64,000 nucleotides of DNA from Bacillota bacterium (lineage in GTDB: Bacteria; Bacillota; Sulfobacillia; JACIYH01), in assembly GCA_030019365.1 (NCBI GenBank), contig JASEFA010000002.1:396525-460524 (forward strand). Reading direction: 5' to 3'. Below, one piece after another: positions 8,560-17,587 of this stretch; within the stretch, counting starts at the first letter, position 1; every line of letters begins with the position of its first letter. Under the pieces are notes generated by a model. It was given only the letters and a program-made list of their open reading frames with translations, did no database searches and was not told the origin of the DNA. The translations under genes were made by a program, and so were the position numbers.

Positions 8560-9930
8560 CTAGCGCGACGGGCCCAGGGGCGACCGCCACGTGAAGAAGC
8601 TGGTGACGATGCGGACCTTCACCTGAAGGTCCACGGGGAGATCGGGGAAGATCCGCTCCCACCTCTTGCCCAGATCCTCCCGCCACAGGCGCGGGTAGCG
8701 GCGGTAAAATGCCCAACCGAAGCCATACACATCCGAATGGAATTCCTTCTGCAGCCGGCGCATGGTGGCCGTGATCTCGTCGGCGATGGTGCGGGACGCC
8801 GCCCCCTCCAGGCGATCGATCTCCTCGGGGGTCATGTCGTAGGTGGGCGAGAGCATCTCCAGCACCCCCGCCCGGACCCGGACCCTCACCTTCACGGAAG
8901 GAGAACCGCCGGTGAGCTGGGGCTCGACGCGAGCCTGCGCGCCTGCCACGTGCAGCACCGCGGGACCGGGGCCGGCCAGAGGAGCGGGTACCACCACCAG
9001 CCCCTGCTGCACCTTTCCCATGAGCCAGGCCAGCCCGCGGGCCTCCAGCTCGTTCAGAGTACCCACCATGCGGTCGCCCTTGAACACCGCCACCCCCGCC
9101 ACCCGCACGGCGACCGGGTCTTCGCCTTCGCCGCCCGAGGTAGCCTGCCCCCCGTGTCCCCCCTCCTGCGACCGGCCCGGTGCCTGGCGCGGTCCCTCGC
9201 CACCGGGACCGGGGCGGCTTTCCGCTTCCTCGGGGGCACCGGGCGGTCGTTCGCTAATCTTTCCCTCCGCGCTGGTCCGGTGGACCACGGGGAGTATGGG
9301 ATCCCGCCCCTCGGTGTGCACGGCCCTCAGGAAGCGGATAATAGTGCTCTCCGGCAAACCCAACGTCTCTGGCAGGCGGCGCAGCACTTCCGCCAGGGAG
9401 ACACCCGGAAGGATCTCCAGCCGGGTGCGCACTTCCAGGACGTCCCGGGGGGGACACGATGACACGGCCAGCTGGATCACCCGCCGGGTCTCCCGGTCCG
9501 AAGTGAGGTAGTCCAGCAGGGGAGCCAGCCCCGCCCGCGCTTCCTCTTCAGAAACCACCACCACCTGCAGGTGGCCCAGGTGCACAACGCGGGGAGAATA
9601 CTCCCCCAGCATGCGCACGGCCTCCGAGACCCCCCGGGCCTCCACCACCTGGTTGAGGAAAGGTGGTTGGGGAGCACCTCCACCTCCACCCCCCCCGCCG
9701 CCTCCCCCACCCACGCCGCCCGCCAGGAAACGGGGGATGGCAATCTGGGCGGTAAGCCGGAACGGTTGCTCTTTCCCCCGGTCCAGGCCCAGGGCGATTA
9801 TGGCGGCCGCCCGATCGGGTTCTACGCGGTCCCAGCATCCCGTCGTGAGGAGGACGAACAGCAGCAACCAGGGCAAGACCCCCCGGCTCTGTCGCCCCCC
9901 GGACAGGCGAGGGGATGCGCGCGAGCTCAT
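8560..9930 (-). CDS. gerC: Ger(x)C family spore germination lipoprotein
   Basis: 456 residues, starting at ATG 9930, which overlaps the gerB stop in ATGA. A signal peptide with lipobox LLTTGC followed by WDRVEPD is the GerC-family hallmark; the lipidated Cys anchors the protein to the inner spore membrane. The C-terminal half (about 240-456) carries the Ger(x)C domain. Two unusual low-complexity regions: a glycine run encoded near 9680-9722 (about 14 Gly), and a Pro/Gly/Glu-rich linker encoded near 9120-9245. Together with GerA and GerB it would form a germinant receptor. The germinant cannot be told from sequence. Confidence 0.9.
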   Translation of the reverse strand: MSSRASPRLSGGRQSRGVLPWLLLFVLLTTGCWDRVEPDRAAAIIALGLDRGKEQPFRLTAQIAIPRFLAGGVGGGGGGGGGGGGAPQPPFLNQVVEARGVSEAVRMLGEYSPRVVHLGHLQVVVVSEEEARAGLAPLLDYLTSDRETRRVIQLAVSSCPPRDVLEVRTRLEILPGVSLAEVLRRLPETLGLPESTIIRFLRAVHTEGRDPILPVVHRTSAEGKISERPPGAPEEAESRPGPGGEGPRQAPGRSQEGGHGGQATSGGEGEDPVAVRVAGVAVFKGDRMVGTLNELEARGLAWLMGKVQQGLVVVPAPLAGPGPAVLHVAGAQARVEPQLTGGSPSVKVRVRVRAGVLEMLSPTYDMTPEEIDRLEGAASRTIADEITATMRRLQKEFHSDVYGFGWAFYRRYPRLWREDLGKRWERIFPDLPVDLQVKVRIVTSFFTWRSPLGPSR

Positions 9931-11039
9931 GTTCCACCCCGGCCCCTCTCCGGTCTGAGCCCGCGCAGGGCAGCCACCAGCCACAAGAGTAGCACCACCG
10001 CAATCAGCCCTGCTACGGTCACGGGCACGAACACCCGGGTCCAGACCTGAATGAGGACCGCCAGATCCTCGGGAAGAGACACCGCGCCGGCGTAGATCGC
10101 CGCCGTCCACAGGGGAAGCAGGGGGCGGGCGTCCACCAGGCCCGCCACGCGGGCGCTGCCCCAGGCGCACGCCCAGAGCAGCCAGGCCACCTGGGCGAAA
10201 CCCATGGCCGTCCACCCGATCACCACCAGCACGTCGACCCGCTCGAGCAGGGGGAGGAACATGCGCACCGAGCGCACCAGCTCGATGGTGGGCAGGGTGA
10301 GGCGGGACATCCCGTACCAGCCTGCCGTGCCCTGACCCAGGGTGAAGAGGAGCCAGCCCGCCAGAACGGAAGCGGCAGCCGCACCGAGGACGGCCGCGCG
10401 CAACTCGCGGGCGCCGCGAAAGGCATGCGCCCCCATGGCCCCGAGCACCTGCTGCCCCCAGAACCCGGCTGCGATGGCAGCGCTCACCAGCGGGGGACCA
10501 GGCCCCCGGCTCAGCACGGGGAGGAGGTAACGGGCGTCGAACAGAGGCAGGAACCCCGCGATCAGGATCACCGATACCGCCGCCACGGCCAGGAAGGCGA
10601 TCACCGCCGCCCGCGCCACCACCTCCAGGCCGTAATACGCCCCCACCGCGGCCTGCCCCACTATGACCGCGGCCACCACCCAGGGAGGGGTGCGGGGCAG
10701 CATGAGCAACCCCACCATGTCCGTCCCGGCCCGCACCGCATACGCAGCCAGGAACGCAGTCCCCAGCACGAAGATACCGGCCGGTATCTTGCCCAACCAG
10801 CGGCCCAGGACCACCTGGGCCTGATCTGGCAGGCCCATATGAGGCAGCCGGCCCGCCAGGGCGGCCACGACCAGGGCTACGGGTATCACCACCAGAGCCC
10901 CGGCCAGCAGGCCCAGCCAGCCGTCCTCCCTGCCGGCAGTGGCGATCACCGAAGGCAGGTAGAGCTCGGAGGTGGGCCAGACCACGCAGGTGCCCAGGGC
11001 GATGCCCTCGGTGACGGAGATCTGGGGACGGGGCCTCAT
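9927..11039 (-). CDS. gerB: GerB-type germinant receptor permease
   Basis: 370 residues, ATG 11039 overlapping the gerA stop (ATGA). About ten hydrophobic segments are visible, starting with ISVTEGIALGTCVVWPTSE at the N-terminus. This fits the GerAB/ArcD/ProY amino-acid-transporter-like family, the subunit thought to bind the germinant. It acts in the inner spore membrane with GerA and GerC. Upstream in-frame codons to 11171 are a shadow of gerA and lack a better ribosome site. Confidence 0.9.
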   Translation of the reverse strand: MRPRPQISVTEGIALGTCVVWPTSELYLPSVIATAGREDGWLGLLAGALVVIPVALVVAALAGRLPHMGLPDQAQVVLGRWLGKIPAGIFVLGTAFLAAYAVRAGTDMVGLLMLPRTPPWVVAAVIVGQAAVGAYYGLEVVARAAVIAFLAVAAVSVILIAGFLPLFDARYLLPVLSRGPGPPLVSAAIAAGFWGQQVLGAMGAHAFRGARELRAAVLGAAAASVLAGWLLFTLGQGTAGWYGMSRLTLPTIELVRSVRMFLPLLERVDVLVVIGWTAMGFAQVAWLLWACAWGSARVAGLVDARPLLPLWTAAIYAGAVSLPEDLAVLIQVWTRVFVPVTVAGLIAVVLLLWLVAALRGLRPERGRGGT

Positions 11040-12712
11040 CGCTCTCCGCCCCCCCGCCGCTTCCCCTTCGCGGGACGACCGGGGGGAGGCGGCGGACCGG
11101 GGGGCTGGGGGTAGGGCATGCGCATGGGTTCGCCCCGACCCAGCTGGGAGGGACGCCTGACCATGGCCCACCAGGGAACCCGCAAGATCACATCCTTGAA
11201 GTCCGCCAGGGTGGTGGGGATGTATGGGAAGGCGAAAGGAACGCCGAAGGAACGCAGAGAGAGCACGTAATACAGGGCGACCATGAGGGCGGCGGCCAGA
11301 CCGAATATTCCCAGGGACCCGGCCGCCAGGGTGAAGAGAAGCCGGGGGAACCAGAGGGCCAGTAAAGCCACGTAGCCGGGGATGGCAAAGGAGGTGATGG
11401 CGGTAATCCCCAGCACCACCAGCATGATGGGACTGATGAGGGCCGCCCGCACGGCGGCATCGCCGATCACCAGTGCCCCCACCACGCTGACGGCCTGGCC
11501 CACCTGGCGCGGCATGCGCAGGCCTGCTTCCCGCAACAGTTCGAAAGTGGCCCCCATGATGACGGCTTCCGCCAGCGAGGGCAGAGGCACCCCTTCCCGG
11601 GCCGCCTGCAGGCGCAGGAAGAAGGCGGTGGGGAGCATCTCCGCATGGTAGGTGGTGAGCGCCACGTAGGCCCCCGGGGCAAGCACGGTGATCGCGAGGC
11701 CGAGCAAACGCAGCGTGCGGTTGAGGAAGGCGAAGTAGGGGTTGACGTAGTAGTCCTCCGAGGAAGTGAGGAGGCTACCCAGGTCGCAGGGGACGATGAG
11801 GGCAAAGGGGGTGTTATCCACCAGGACGATCGCCCGCCCCTGCACCAGGGCGGCAGCAGCCCGGTCGGGCCGCTCCGTGGCCAGCACCAGCGGGAGGGGA
11901 GAGGCGGGAGCATCGGAGATGAACTCACTCACCGCGTTGGACCCCATGGGATCTTCGATCTTGATGCGCTCGAGGCGCGACAGCAGCTCGGACACCAGCT
12001 CCCGGCCCGCCACTCCCTCTATGTAAGCCACTTCCACCGCCAGGTTGGCCAGGTCGCCCAGGATGAGCCTGCGCAGGCGCAGCCTGGGCGTCTTCACCCA
12101 CCTGCGCAGCAGGGTGGCGTTGACGGAGATGCTCTCCACGAATCCTTCCCGGGGACCCTTCATGGTAGACTCCAGCGTGGGCTCTTCCAGCTTGCGGGTC
12201 TCAAACCCGCGCGTCCCGCAGAGGAGTGCTCGCTCCTCCCCTTCCAGGAAGAGAACGGTATCGCCGGAGAGGAGGCCGTACAGCACCTCCCTCCACTCCC
12301 CGACCCGCCTCAGTTCACCCGCGTGCACCAGCACAGGGCGGCCCGGGAAGGCCCGGTCAGGCGTCCCCAGGACACCGGCCTCGTAGGTGACCGCCCGGAT
12401 GATCACGTCGGACACGGCCCCCGGGTCCGCCATGGCCTGCAGGTAGCATACCAGCGCCTCCTGGGTCTCACCCCTTCCCTTTCGCACTTCACACCGCCTG
12501 ACGACCAGGTCGGCAGGATCCCCCAACGCCATCCGGAGCCACTTTTCGTTGTCGTCCAACCGGCGGTAGATACGGGAGGGCAGGCACTCGCCCTCGGCCT
12601 CCACCCGCAGGTGGTCGACCGGGGGAGGCCCCTCCCCCGCGTCGGGCGGGCTGGGGGCCGCCAGCTGCCGCCTCACCAGCCGCCGCAAACCCTCCATGGC
12701 GCCGAAGGGCAT
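11036..12712 (-). CDS. gerA: GerA family spore germination protein
   Basis: 558 residues from ATG 12712, with an AGGGGGTGGG ribosome site. The N-terminal cytosolic domain has the family features KWLRMALGDPADLVVRR and TKxxEPxxE-like RKLEEPTLESTMKGPREGFVESI (split across residues about 160-190). About five membrane segments follow in the second half (for example GPYVALTTYHAEMLPTAFFL region and the IPGYVALLALWFPRLLF region). The tail is proline-rich. First gene of gerA-gerB-gerC with 4-base overlaps, preceded by a forespore-type promoter candidate. Confidence 0.92.
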   Translation of the reverse strand: MPFGAMEGLRRLVRRQLAAPSPPDAGEGPPPVDHLRVEAEGECLPSRIYRRLDDNEKWLRMALGDPADLVVRRCEVRKGRGETQEALVCYLQAMADPGAVSDVIIRAVTYEAGVLGTPDRAFPGRPVLVHAGELRRVGEWREVLYGLLSGDTVLFLEGEERALLCGTRGFETRKLEEPTLESTMKGPREGFVESISVNATLLRRWVKTPRLRLRRLILGDLANLAVEVAYIEGVAGRELVSELLSRLERIKIEDPMGSNAVSEFISDAPASPLPLVLATERPDRAAAALVQGRAIVLVDNTPFALIVPCDLGSLLTSSEDYYVNPYFAFLNRTLRLLGLAITVLAPGAYVALTTYHAEMLPTAFFLRLQAAREGVPLPSLAEAVIMGATFELLREAGLRMPRQVGQAVSVVGALVIGDAAVRAALISPIMLVVLGITAITSFAIPGYVALLALWFPRLLFTLAAGSLGIFGLAAALMVALYYVLSLRSFGVPFAFPYIPTTLADFKDVILRVPWWAMVRRPSQLGRGEPMRMPYPQPPGPPPPPGRPAKGKRRGGGER

Positions 12713-12736
12713 AACCCACCCCCTGAGATCACCTGC

Positions 12737-12767
12737 TATTATGCCGCCGGGTCGCCCCTCCCCATAC
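12737..12767 (-). promoter_or_regulatory. Candidate sigma-G/sigma-F type promoter of gerABC
   Basis: On the minus strand CATAATA (12743-12737) matches the sigma-G/F -10 pattern CATNHTA. GTATG (12767-12763) matches the -35 core GNATR, with a 19-base spacer, one more than usual. The implied start is about 17 bases before gerA, just ahead of its ribosome site. gerA-type operons are forespore genes, so the match is plausible but unproven. Confidence 0.45.
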
Positions 12768-12911
12768 AAATCCCCTTCGGCCAGCCTGGATCCCACCGTG
12801 GCCCTGTTGCGGCTGTTCCTGTCCGCCCTGGCCGGAGGCATCATCGGCCTGAACATCCGCGGGCTGGCGCCGCCCCACCCGGTGCCGGCGCGCCAGCGCC
12901 CCAAGCGCTAG
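12741..12911 (+). CDS. Possible small membrane protein, opposite strand
   Basis: A 56-codon frame fills the gap between truA and gerA on the opposite strand; its stop TAG overlaps the truA stop. From codon 15 on, nearly all third positions are G or C, like a real gene here. One hydrophobic segment (about 19-40) reads VALLRLFLSALAGGIIGLN, which resembles the first helix of MgtC/SapB proteins, followed by a Pro/Arg tail. Against it: no clear ribosome site, and the start codon lies in the gerA promoter candidate. It could be a gene remnant or chance. Confidence 0.25.
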   Translation: MPPGRPSPYKSPSASLDPTVALLRLFLSALAGGIIGLNIRGLAPPHPVPARQRPKR

Positions 12912-13657
12912 TAGAGGACCTGTTCCAGGCAGAGCCCGTGGGCAGGCAGGGTGGGGCCGGCCAGGGTACGGTCCCGGGCGCGCAATGCCCGCTCCACCTG
13001 CTCGGGCGGGATGCGGCCCCGGCCCACCTCCAGCAGGGTGCCGGCCAGGGTGCGCACCATGTGATACAGGAAGCCATCCGCCTCCGCCACCAGGCGCAGG
13101 AGCGGGCTGCCGGGCACGTCCTCCATCGCCAGGCACCGGAGGGTGCGTACCGGCGAGCGCACCGCTGACCCCTCGCCCCGGAAAGCGCGGAAGTCATGCC
13201 GGCCCAGGAGGATGCGGGCCGCTTCCTCCATGGCCGGGCGGTCGAGGGGGCCCCGCACGTGCAAAGCGTAGCGGCGCCAGAACGGGGAGGGAAAAGGGGC
13301 CACCAAGAAGCTGTAGCTGTATACCTTGCCCCGGGCGGAAAAACGGGCGTGAAAGGAGGGGTCGACCTCCTGGGCCCCGGTGACCACGATATCAGGGGGA
13401 AGCATGGCGGCCAGGGCCGGGGGAATGCGGTCGGTGGGGATGGTTCCCCGGGTGAAGAAGTTCACCACCATGCCGCGGGCATGGGCCCCGGCATCAGTGC
13501 GCCCCGCTCCTATCACCCGCACGGGCTCCTGGCAACAGACGGTGAGCGCCTTCTCCAGCTCCTCCTGAATGGTGGGCAGATCCTTCTGGCGCTGGAAACC
13601 GGCGTAGGCGGTGCCGTCATACTGGACCACCAGCTTCACGTTGCGAGCCTGCAACAT
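12908..13657 (-). CDS. truA: tRNA pseudouridine(38-40) synthase TruA
   Basis: Isomerises uridines 38-40 in the anticodon arm of tRNAs. Typical segments are VKLVVQYDGTAYAGFQRQ near the N-terminus, the catalytic-Asp motif GAGRTDAGAHA, and FLYHMVRTLAGTLLEVGRG near the C-terminus. With ATG 13657 it has 249 residues, the usual size; GTG 13669 and GTG 13708 are alternatives with comparable ribosome sites. It follows ecfT in the conserved rplQ-ecfA1-ecfA2-ecfT-truA order. Confidence 0.95.
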   Translation of the reverse strand: MLQARNVKLVVQYDGTAYAGFQRQKDLPTIQEELEKALTVCCQEPVRVIGAGRTDAGAHARGMVVNFFTRGTIPTDRIPPALAAMLPPDIVVTGAQEVDPSFHARFSARGKVYSYSFLVAPFPSPFWRRYALHVRGPLDRPAMEEAARILLGRHDFRAFRGEGSAVRSPVRTLRCLAMEDVPGSPLLRLVAEADGFLYHMVRTLAGTLLEVGRGRIPPEQVERALRARDRTLAGPTLPAHGLCLEQVLY

Positions 13658-13715
13658 GTCCCTGGGCACCACCTTTCCAAGCCGAGCTGCCCCTCCCTGC
13701 ACGGACACCCCCGTT

Positions 13716-14510
13716 TCACCGCCAGACCAGGGCCAGGCCCATGAGGAGGGCGGCTCCCGCCAGGGTGGCGAAATCCGCTGCCTCCATGCGCAGGACCCGC
13801 AGGCGGGTGCGCCCCTCGCCGCCCCGATAGCAGCGGGCCTCCATGGCCATAGCCAGATCGTCGGCCCGCCGGAAGGAACCCACGAACAGGGGCACCAGAA
13901 TGGGCACCATGCTCCGGGCCCGGCGCAACACGTTGCCGCTATGGAAGTCGGCGCCCCGGGCCATCTGGGCCTTCATTATCTTGTCCGCTTCCTCGAGCAG
14001 GGTGGGGATGAAGCGCAGGGCAATGGACATCATCATGGCGATCTCGTGGGCAGGTACCCTCACCCGACGCAGGGGTCGGAGCAGGTACTCCAGCCCGTCG
14101 GTGAGGGCGATGGGGGAGGTGGTGAAGGTGAGCAGAGACGTGGAGAGGATGAGCAGGATCAGGCGACTGGCGGTGACCAGCCCCATGCCCAGTCCCGCAT
14201 AGGTGGCGGTCAGAGGACCGAGGCGGAACCAAACCTGTCCCGGGGTCATGAAAAGCTGCAGGATGAAGGTGAAGACGATGATGGCCAGGATGGACCTCAT
14301 GCTGCGCCAGAGCAGGCGCGGGGGGATGCCGGCCACCACCTGGGCTGCCAGGAGGACGGTCCCCAGGATGAGGAAAGCCGGCCACCGGTGGAGGAAAAAC
14401 AGCACCACCACCAGGGTTCCCGTCACCGCGATCTTGGTGCGGGGATCCAGCCGGTGCAGGAGCGATTCGCCCGGATAGTACTGGCCGATGGGAGCCCCGC
14501 TGAACATCAT
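13716..14510 (-). CDS. ecfT: Energy-coupling factor transporter transmembrane protein EcfT
   Basis: 264 residues with about five or six membrane helices. Cytosolic coupling segments typical of EcfT are present (KAQMARGADFHSG, and later MAMEARCYRGG with the Ala-Arg-Gly type motif that contacts the ATPases). It couples EcfA1/A2 ATP hydrolysis to interchangeable vitamin- or metal-binding S components, none of which is in the window. ATG overlaps the ecfA2 stop (ATGA). Confidence 0.95.
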   Translation of the reverse strand: MMFSGAPIGQYYPGESLLHRLDPRTKIAVTGTLVVVLFFLHRWPAFLILGTVLLAAQVVAGIPPRLLWRSMRSILAIIVFTFILQLFMTPGQVWFRLGPLTATYAGLGMGLVTASRLILLILSTSLLTFTTSPIALTDGLEYLLRPLRRVRVPAHEIAMMMSIALRFIPTLLEEADKIMKAQMARGADFHSGNVLRRARSMVPILVPLFVGSFRRADDLAMAMEARCYRGGEGRTRLRVLRMEAADFATLAGAALLMGLALVWR

Positions 14511-15391
14511 GGCTCCCCGGCCCCCTTTCCGTCGCGGGCGGAGGCCGCACCCAGGACCCGCAGGACCTCACCTTCGGCCTCTTCGGCGCTCAGAACGTCG
14601 GTGCGCACGGGCCACCCGCGCTCTCGCAGGAGGCGCATCACCCGGGTCACGGCCGGGACACCCAGGCCCACTTCCTCCAGCATTTCCGCCTGGGCAAACA
14701 CCTGCCGGGGCGACCCCGCGGTGAGCAGGCGGCCCCGGTGCAGCACCACCACCCGGGTGGCCAGGCGGGCCACGTCCTCCATCTGGTGGGAGACCAGGAC
14801 CACGGTCAGACCGTAGTCCCCGTGCAGGCGGCGTACCCGGGCCAGGATCTCTTCCCTGCCCCGGGGGTCGAGCCCCGCAGTGGGCTCGTCCAGCACCAGG
14901 ACCCGGGGACCCATGGCCAGGACGCCGGCGATGGCCACCCGCCGCATCTGTCCCCCCGACAGCTCGAAAGGGGACCGATCCAGGATGTCGGTGTCCAGCC
15001 CCACCATCTCCAGGGCCTGCTCCACCCGCCGCTCCACCTCGTCCGGGGGAAAACCCAGGTTGCGGGGACCGAAGGCCACATCTGCCCGCACGGTCTCTTC
15101 GAAAAGCTGCTGCTCCGGATACTGGAACACCAGGCCCACCTGCCGGCGCACCCGGCGCAGATCCACCCGGCGGTCGCCCAGGTCGACCCCTTCCACCACC
15201 ACCCGGCCCCGGGTGGCACGCAGGAGACCGTTGAAGTGCTGAATGAGGGTGGACTTGCCGGAGCCCGTGGGGCCGATGATGGCCAGGAACTCCCCGTCCT
15301 GCACCTCCAGGTCCACGTCCTCCAGCGCCACCACTTCCACGGAGGTGCCAGGCAGGTATATGTGGGTCAGTCTCTCCACAACTATGGGCAC
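14507..15391 (-). CDS. ecfA2: Energy-coupling factor ATPase EcfA2
   Basis: ABC-type ATPase of 294 residues: Walker A GPTGSGKST, Q-loop FQYPEQQLFEETV, signature LSGGQMRR, Walker B VLVLDEPTAGLDP and H-loop VSHQMED. It pairs with EcfA1 to power the EcfT module. The position between ecfA1 and ecfT and the 4-base overlap with ecfT match the standard operon. GTG start. Confidence 0.95.
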   Translation of the reverse strand: MPIVVERLTHIYLPGTSVEVVALEDVDLEVQDGEFLAIIGPTGSGKSTLIQHFNGLLRATRGRVVVEGVDLGDRRVDLRRVRRQVGLVFQYPEQQLFEETVRADVAFGPRNLGFPPDEVERRVEQALEMVGLDTDILDRSPFELSGGQMRRVAIAGVLAMGPRVLVLDEPTAGLDPRGREEILARVRRLHGDYGLTVVLVSHQMEDVARLATRVVVLHRGRLLTAGSPRQVFAQAEMLEEVGLGVPAVTRVMRLLRERGWPVRTDVLSAEEAEGEVLRVLGAASARDGKGAGEP

Positions 15392-15395
15392 CCGC

Positions 15396-16241
15396 CTACC
15401 CCCGTGCGGACCCCAGGGCGGTCGCCAGATCTTCGGGTGTGAGCACGGACCCGTCCAGGCTCCAGCCCCGGCGCCTCAGCCGCCAGGCCAGCTCTGCCAC
15501 CGCGGGGATATCCAGACCCCACCGGCGCAGGTCGGGAACCCGGGAAAACAGGGTTGCCGGCTCCTCCAGGGCCACCAACTCCCCCCGGAAGAGGACGGCC
15601 ACCCGACCGGCGCGGGCGGCCTCTTCCATGAAGTGGGTCACGTAGACGACGGTGATTCCCTCTTCCCGGTTCAGGCGCAGGACGGTGGCCATCACGTCCC
15701 GCCGTCCGGCGGGATCCAGCATGGCGGTAGGCTCGTCCAGCACCAGGCAGGCGGGGCGCATGGCCAGCACCCCGGCGATGGCCACCCGTTGCTTCTGACC
15801 CCCCGAAAGCAGGTGGGGAGCATGGCGGGCGAACCCCCTCATGCCCACCAGGGCCAGGGCCTCATCCACCCGCGCCCTGATCTCCGCCGGGGGCAGCCCC
15901 AGGTTCTCCGGACCGAAGGCCACGTCCTCTTCCACGGTGGTGGCCACCAGCTGGTTGTCGGGGTTCTGAAATACCATACCTACCCGCCGCCTGATCTCCC
16001 ACAGGCAGCCGGGATCTCGCGTGTCCATGCCGTCTACCCGGACTTCCCCCTCGCCGGGCAGGAGCAGGGCGTTGAAATGCTTGGCCAGGGTGGACTTACC
16101 GCTGCCGTTTTCCCCGATGATGGCCAGGAACTCCCCCCGACCCACCTCCAGGTTGATGCCGTGCAGGGCCACCACTTCCCGGCTTCCCCCGGGGTTGTAA
16201 CGGTGAGTCAGCCCCACCACCCGGATCAGAGCTTCCTTCAC
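15396..16241 (-). CDS. ecfA1: Energy-coupling factor ATPase EcfA1
   Basis: ABC-type ATPase of 281 residues: Walker A GENGSGKST, Q-loop FQNPDNQLVATTV, signature LSGGQKQR, Walker B CLVLDEPTAMLDP, H-loop VTHFMEE. The FQNPDNQ form of the Q-loop is usual for EcfA1. It is directly downstream of rplQ, in the location used by many Bacillota. GTG start with GGAGATGG upstream. Confidence 0.95.
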   Translation of the reverse strand: MKEALIRVVGLTHRYNPGGSREVVALHGINLEVGRGEFLAIIGENGSGKSTLAKHFNALLLPGEGEVRVDGMDTRDPGCLWEIRRRVGMVFQNPDNQLVATTVEEDVAFGPENLGLPPAEIRARVDEALALVGMRGFARHAPHLLSGGQKQRVAIAGVLAMRPACLVLDEPTAMLDPAGRRDVMATVLRLNREEGITVVYVTHFMEEAARAGRVAVLFRGELVALEEPATLFSRVPDLRRWGLDIPAVAELAWRLRRRGWSLDGSVLTPEDLATALGSARG

Positions 16242-16263
16242 CGGCCATCCATCTCCGGACCCT

Positions 16264-16605
16264 CTAGACCAGCTCCAGAATGACCATGGGGGCCCCGTCC
16301 CCCTGGCGGGGACCGATCTTCACCATACGGGTGTAGCCGCCCTCCTGGTGGGCATACCGGGCCGATATGGTGTCGAAAACCTTCCGGGCCACGTCCCGGT
16401 CCAGCAGGTATGCATACACGTCCCGCCGGGCGGCCAGGCCCCCTCCCCGGGCGCGGGTGATGAGCTTCTCCGCGACGGAGCTCACTTCGCGGGCGCGCGC
16501 TTCCGTAGTCCGGATCTTCTCTTCCCGGAACAGGGCGGTCACCAGGGACCGCAGCAGAGCCCGGCGCTGGGCCGAGGAACGGCCCAGTTTGGCATAACGG
16601 GCCAC
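16264..16605 (-). CDS. rplQ: Ribosomal protein L17 (bL17)
   Basis: 113 residues. GTG 16605 is preferred because AAAGGAG lies eight bases upstream; the earlier GTG at 16614 overlaps that site. Conserved opening [22 protein letters not shown] and closing [18 protein letters not shown]. Located at the polypeptide exit-tunnel side of the large subunit. Follows rpoA as usual. Confidence 0.96.
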   Translation of the reverse strand: MARYAKLGRSSAQRRALLRSLVTALFREEKIRTTEARAREVSSVAEKLITRARGGGLAARRDVYAYLLDRDVARKVFDTISARYAHQEGGYTRMVKIGPRQGDGAPMVILELV

Positions 16606-16618
16606 CTCCGACACTCCT

Positions 16619-17569
16619 TTACTCTTCGTCGGGCGAGGGGCGGAAGGAGAGGCCCAGGGAGGCCAGCTTCTCCCGCACCTCGTCCAGGGATTTCCTGCCC
16701 AGGTTGCGGACCTTGATCATCTCTTCGCCGGTCTTATCCACCAGCTCTGCCACCGTGTTGATGCCGGCCCGCTTCAGACAGTTATATGACCGCACCGACA
16801 GCTCGAGCTCCTCGATGGGCAAGGTGAGCAGGCGGTCGCGATCTCCCGCCACGGGGGGGACAGGCGTCTCCTCCCGCACCGGCCGCTGCACCGAAGCGAA
16901 GAGGGCCAGGTGGTCGGTGAGGATCTTCGCCGCCGCCGCCACTGCCTCATCGGGAGCGATGCCCCCGTTGGTCCACACCTCCAGGATGAGCCGGTCCAGG
17001 TTGGTGATGTGACCGACGCGGGTGTCCTCTACCGTGAAGTTCACCCGCCGCACGGGGCTGAAGATGGCATCCACGGCGACGACCCCGATGGGGTCGTCCG
17101 GCCGCTTGTTGCGCTCCGCCGGCACGAACCCCACGCCCCGCTCCACCCGCATTTCCATCGCCAGCCGGCCACCCTGTTCCACGGTGGCAATGCGCAGGTC
17201 GGGATTGAGGATCTCCACTTCAGGGTCGGCCTGGATGTCTCCCGCCCTCACCTCTGCTTCTCCCTGCACCTCCAGACGAAGGGTGCGCGAGCCATCCCCG
17301 TGCATCTTCAGGTTGAGGCTCTTCACGTTGAGGATGATCTCCGTCACATCCTCGAGCACCTGGGGTACGGTGGAGAACTCGTGCAGCACCCCGTCGATGC
17401 GTACCTGGGTCACGGCCGCTCCCTGCAGGGATGACAGCAGCACCCGGCGCAGGGAGTTGCCCAGGGTGACCCCGAAACCCCGCTGCAGCGGCTCCACCAC
17501 GAACTTGCCATACGTCTCGTCCGGGGCGAGCTCCACGCACTGGATCTTGGGCTCAACGCCATCCCACAT
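16619..17569 (-). CDS. rpoA: RNA polymerase alpha subunit
   Basis: 316 residues; ATG 17569 with AAGGAGG eight bases upstream. The N-terminal dimerisation domain has [21 protein letters not shown] linker rich in Pro/Val separates it from the C-terminal domain with [16 protein letters not shown] and the [13 protein letters not shown] helix-hairpin-helix, which binds UP elements and activators. It lies between rpsD and rplQ in the alpha operon. Confidence 0.98.
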   Translation of the reverse strand: MWDGVEPKIQCVELAPDETYGKFVVEPLQRGFGVTLGNSLRRVLLSSLQGAAVTQVRIDGVLHEFSTVPQVLEDVTEIILNVKSLNLKMHGDGSRTLRLEVQGEAEVRAGDIQADPEVEILNPDLRIATVEQGGRLAMEMRVERGVGFVPAERNKRPDDPIGVVAVDAIFSPVRRVNFTVEDTRVGHITNLDRLILEVWTNGGIAPDEAVAAAAKILTDHLALFASVQRPVREETPVPPVAGDRDRLLTLPIEELELSVRSYNCLKRAGINTVAELVDKTGEEMIKVRNLGRKSLDEVREKLASLGLSFRPSPDEE

Positions 17570-17587
17570 CAGGCTAGCCTCCTTGGG

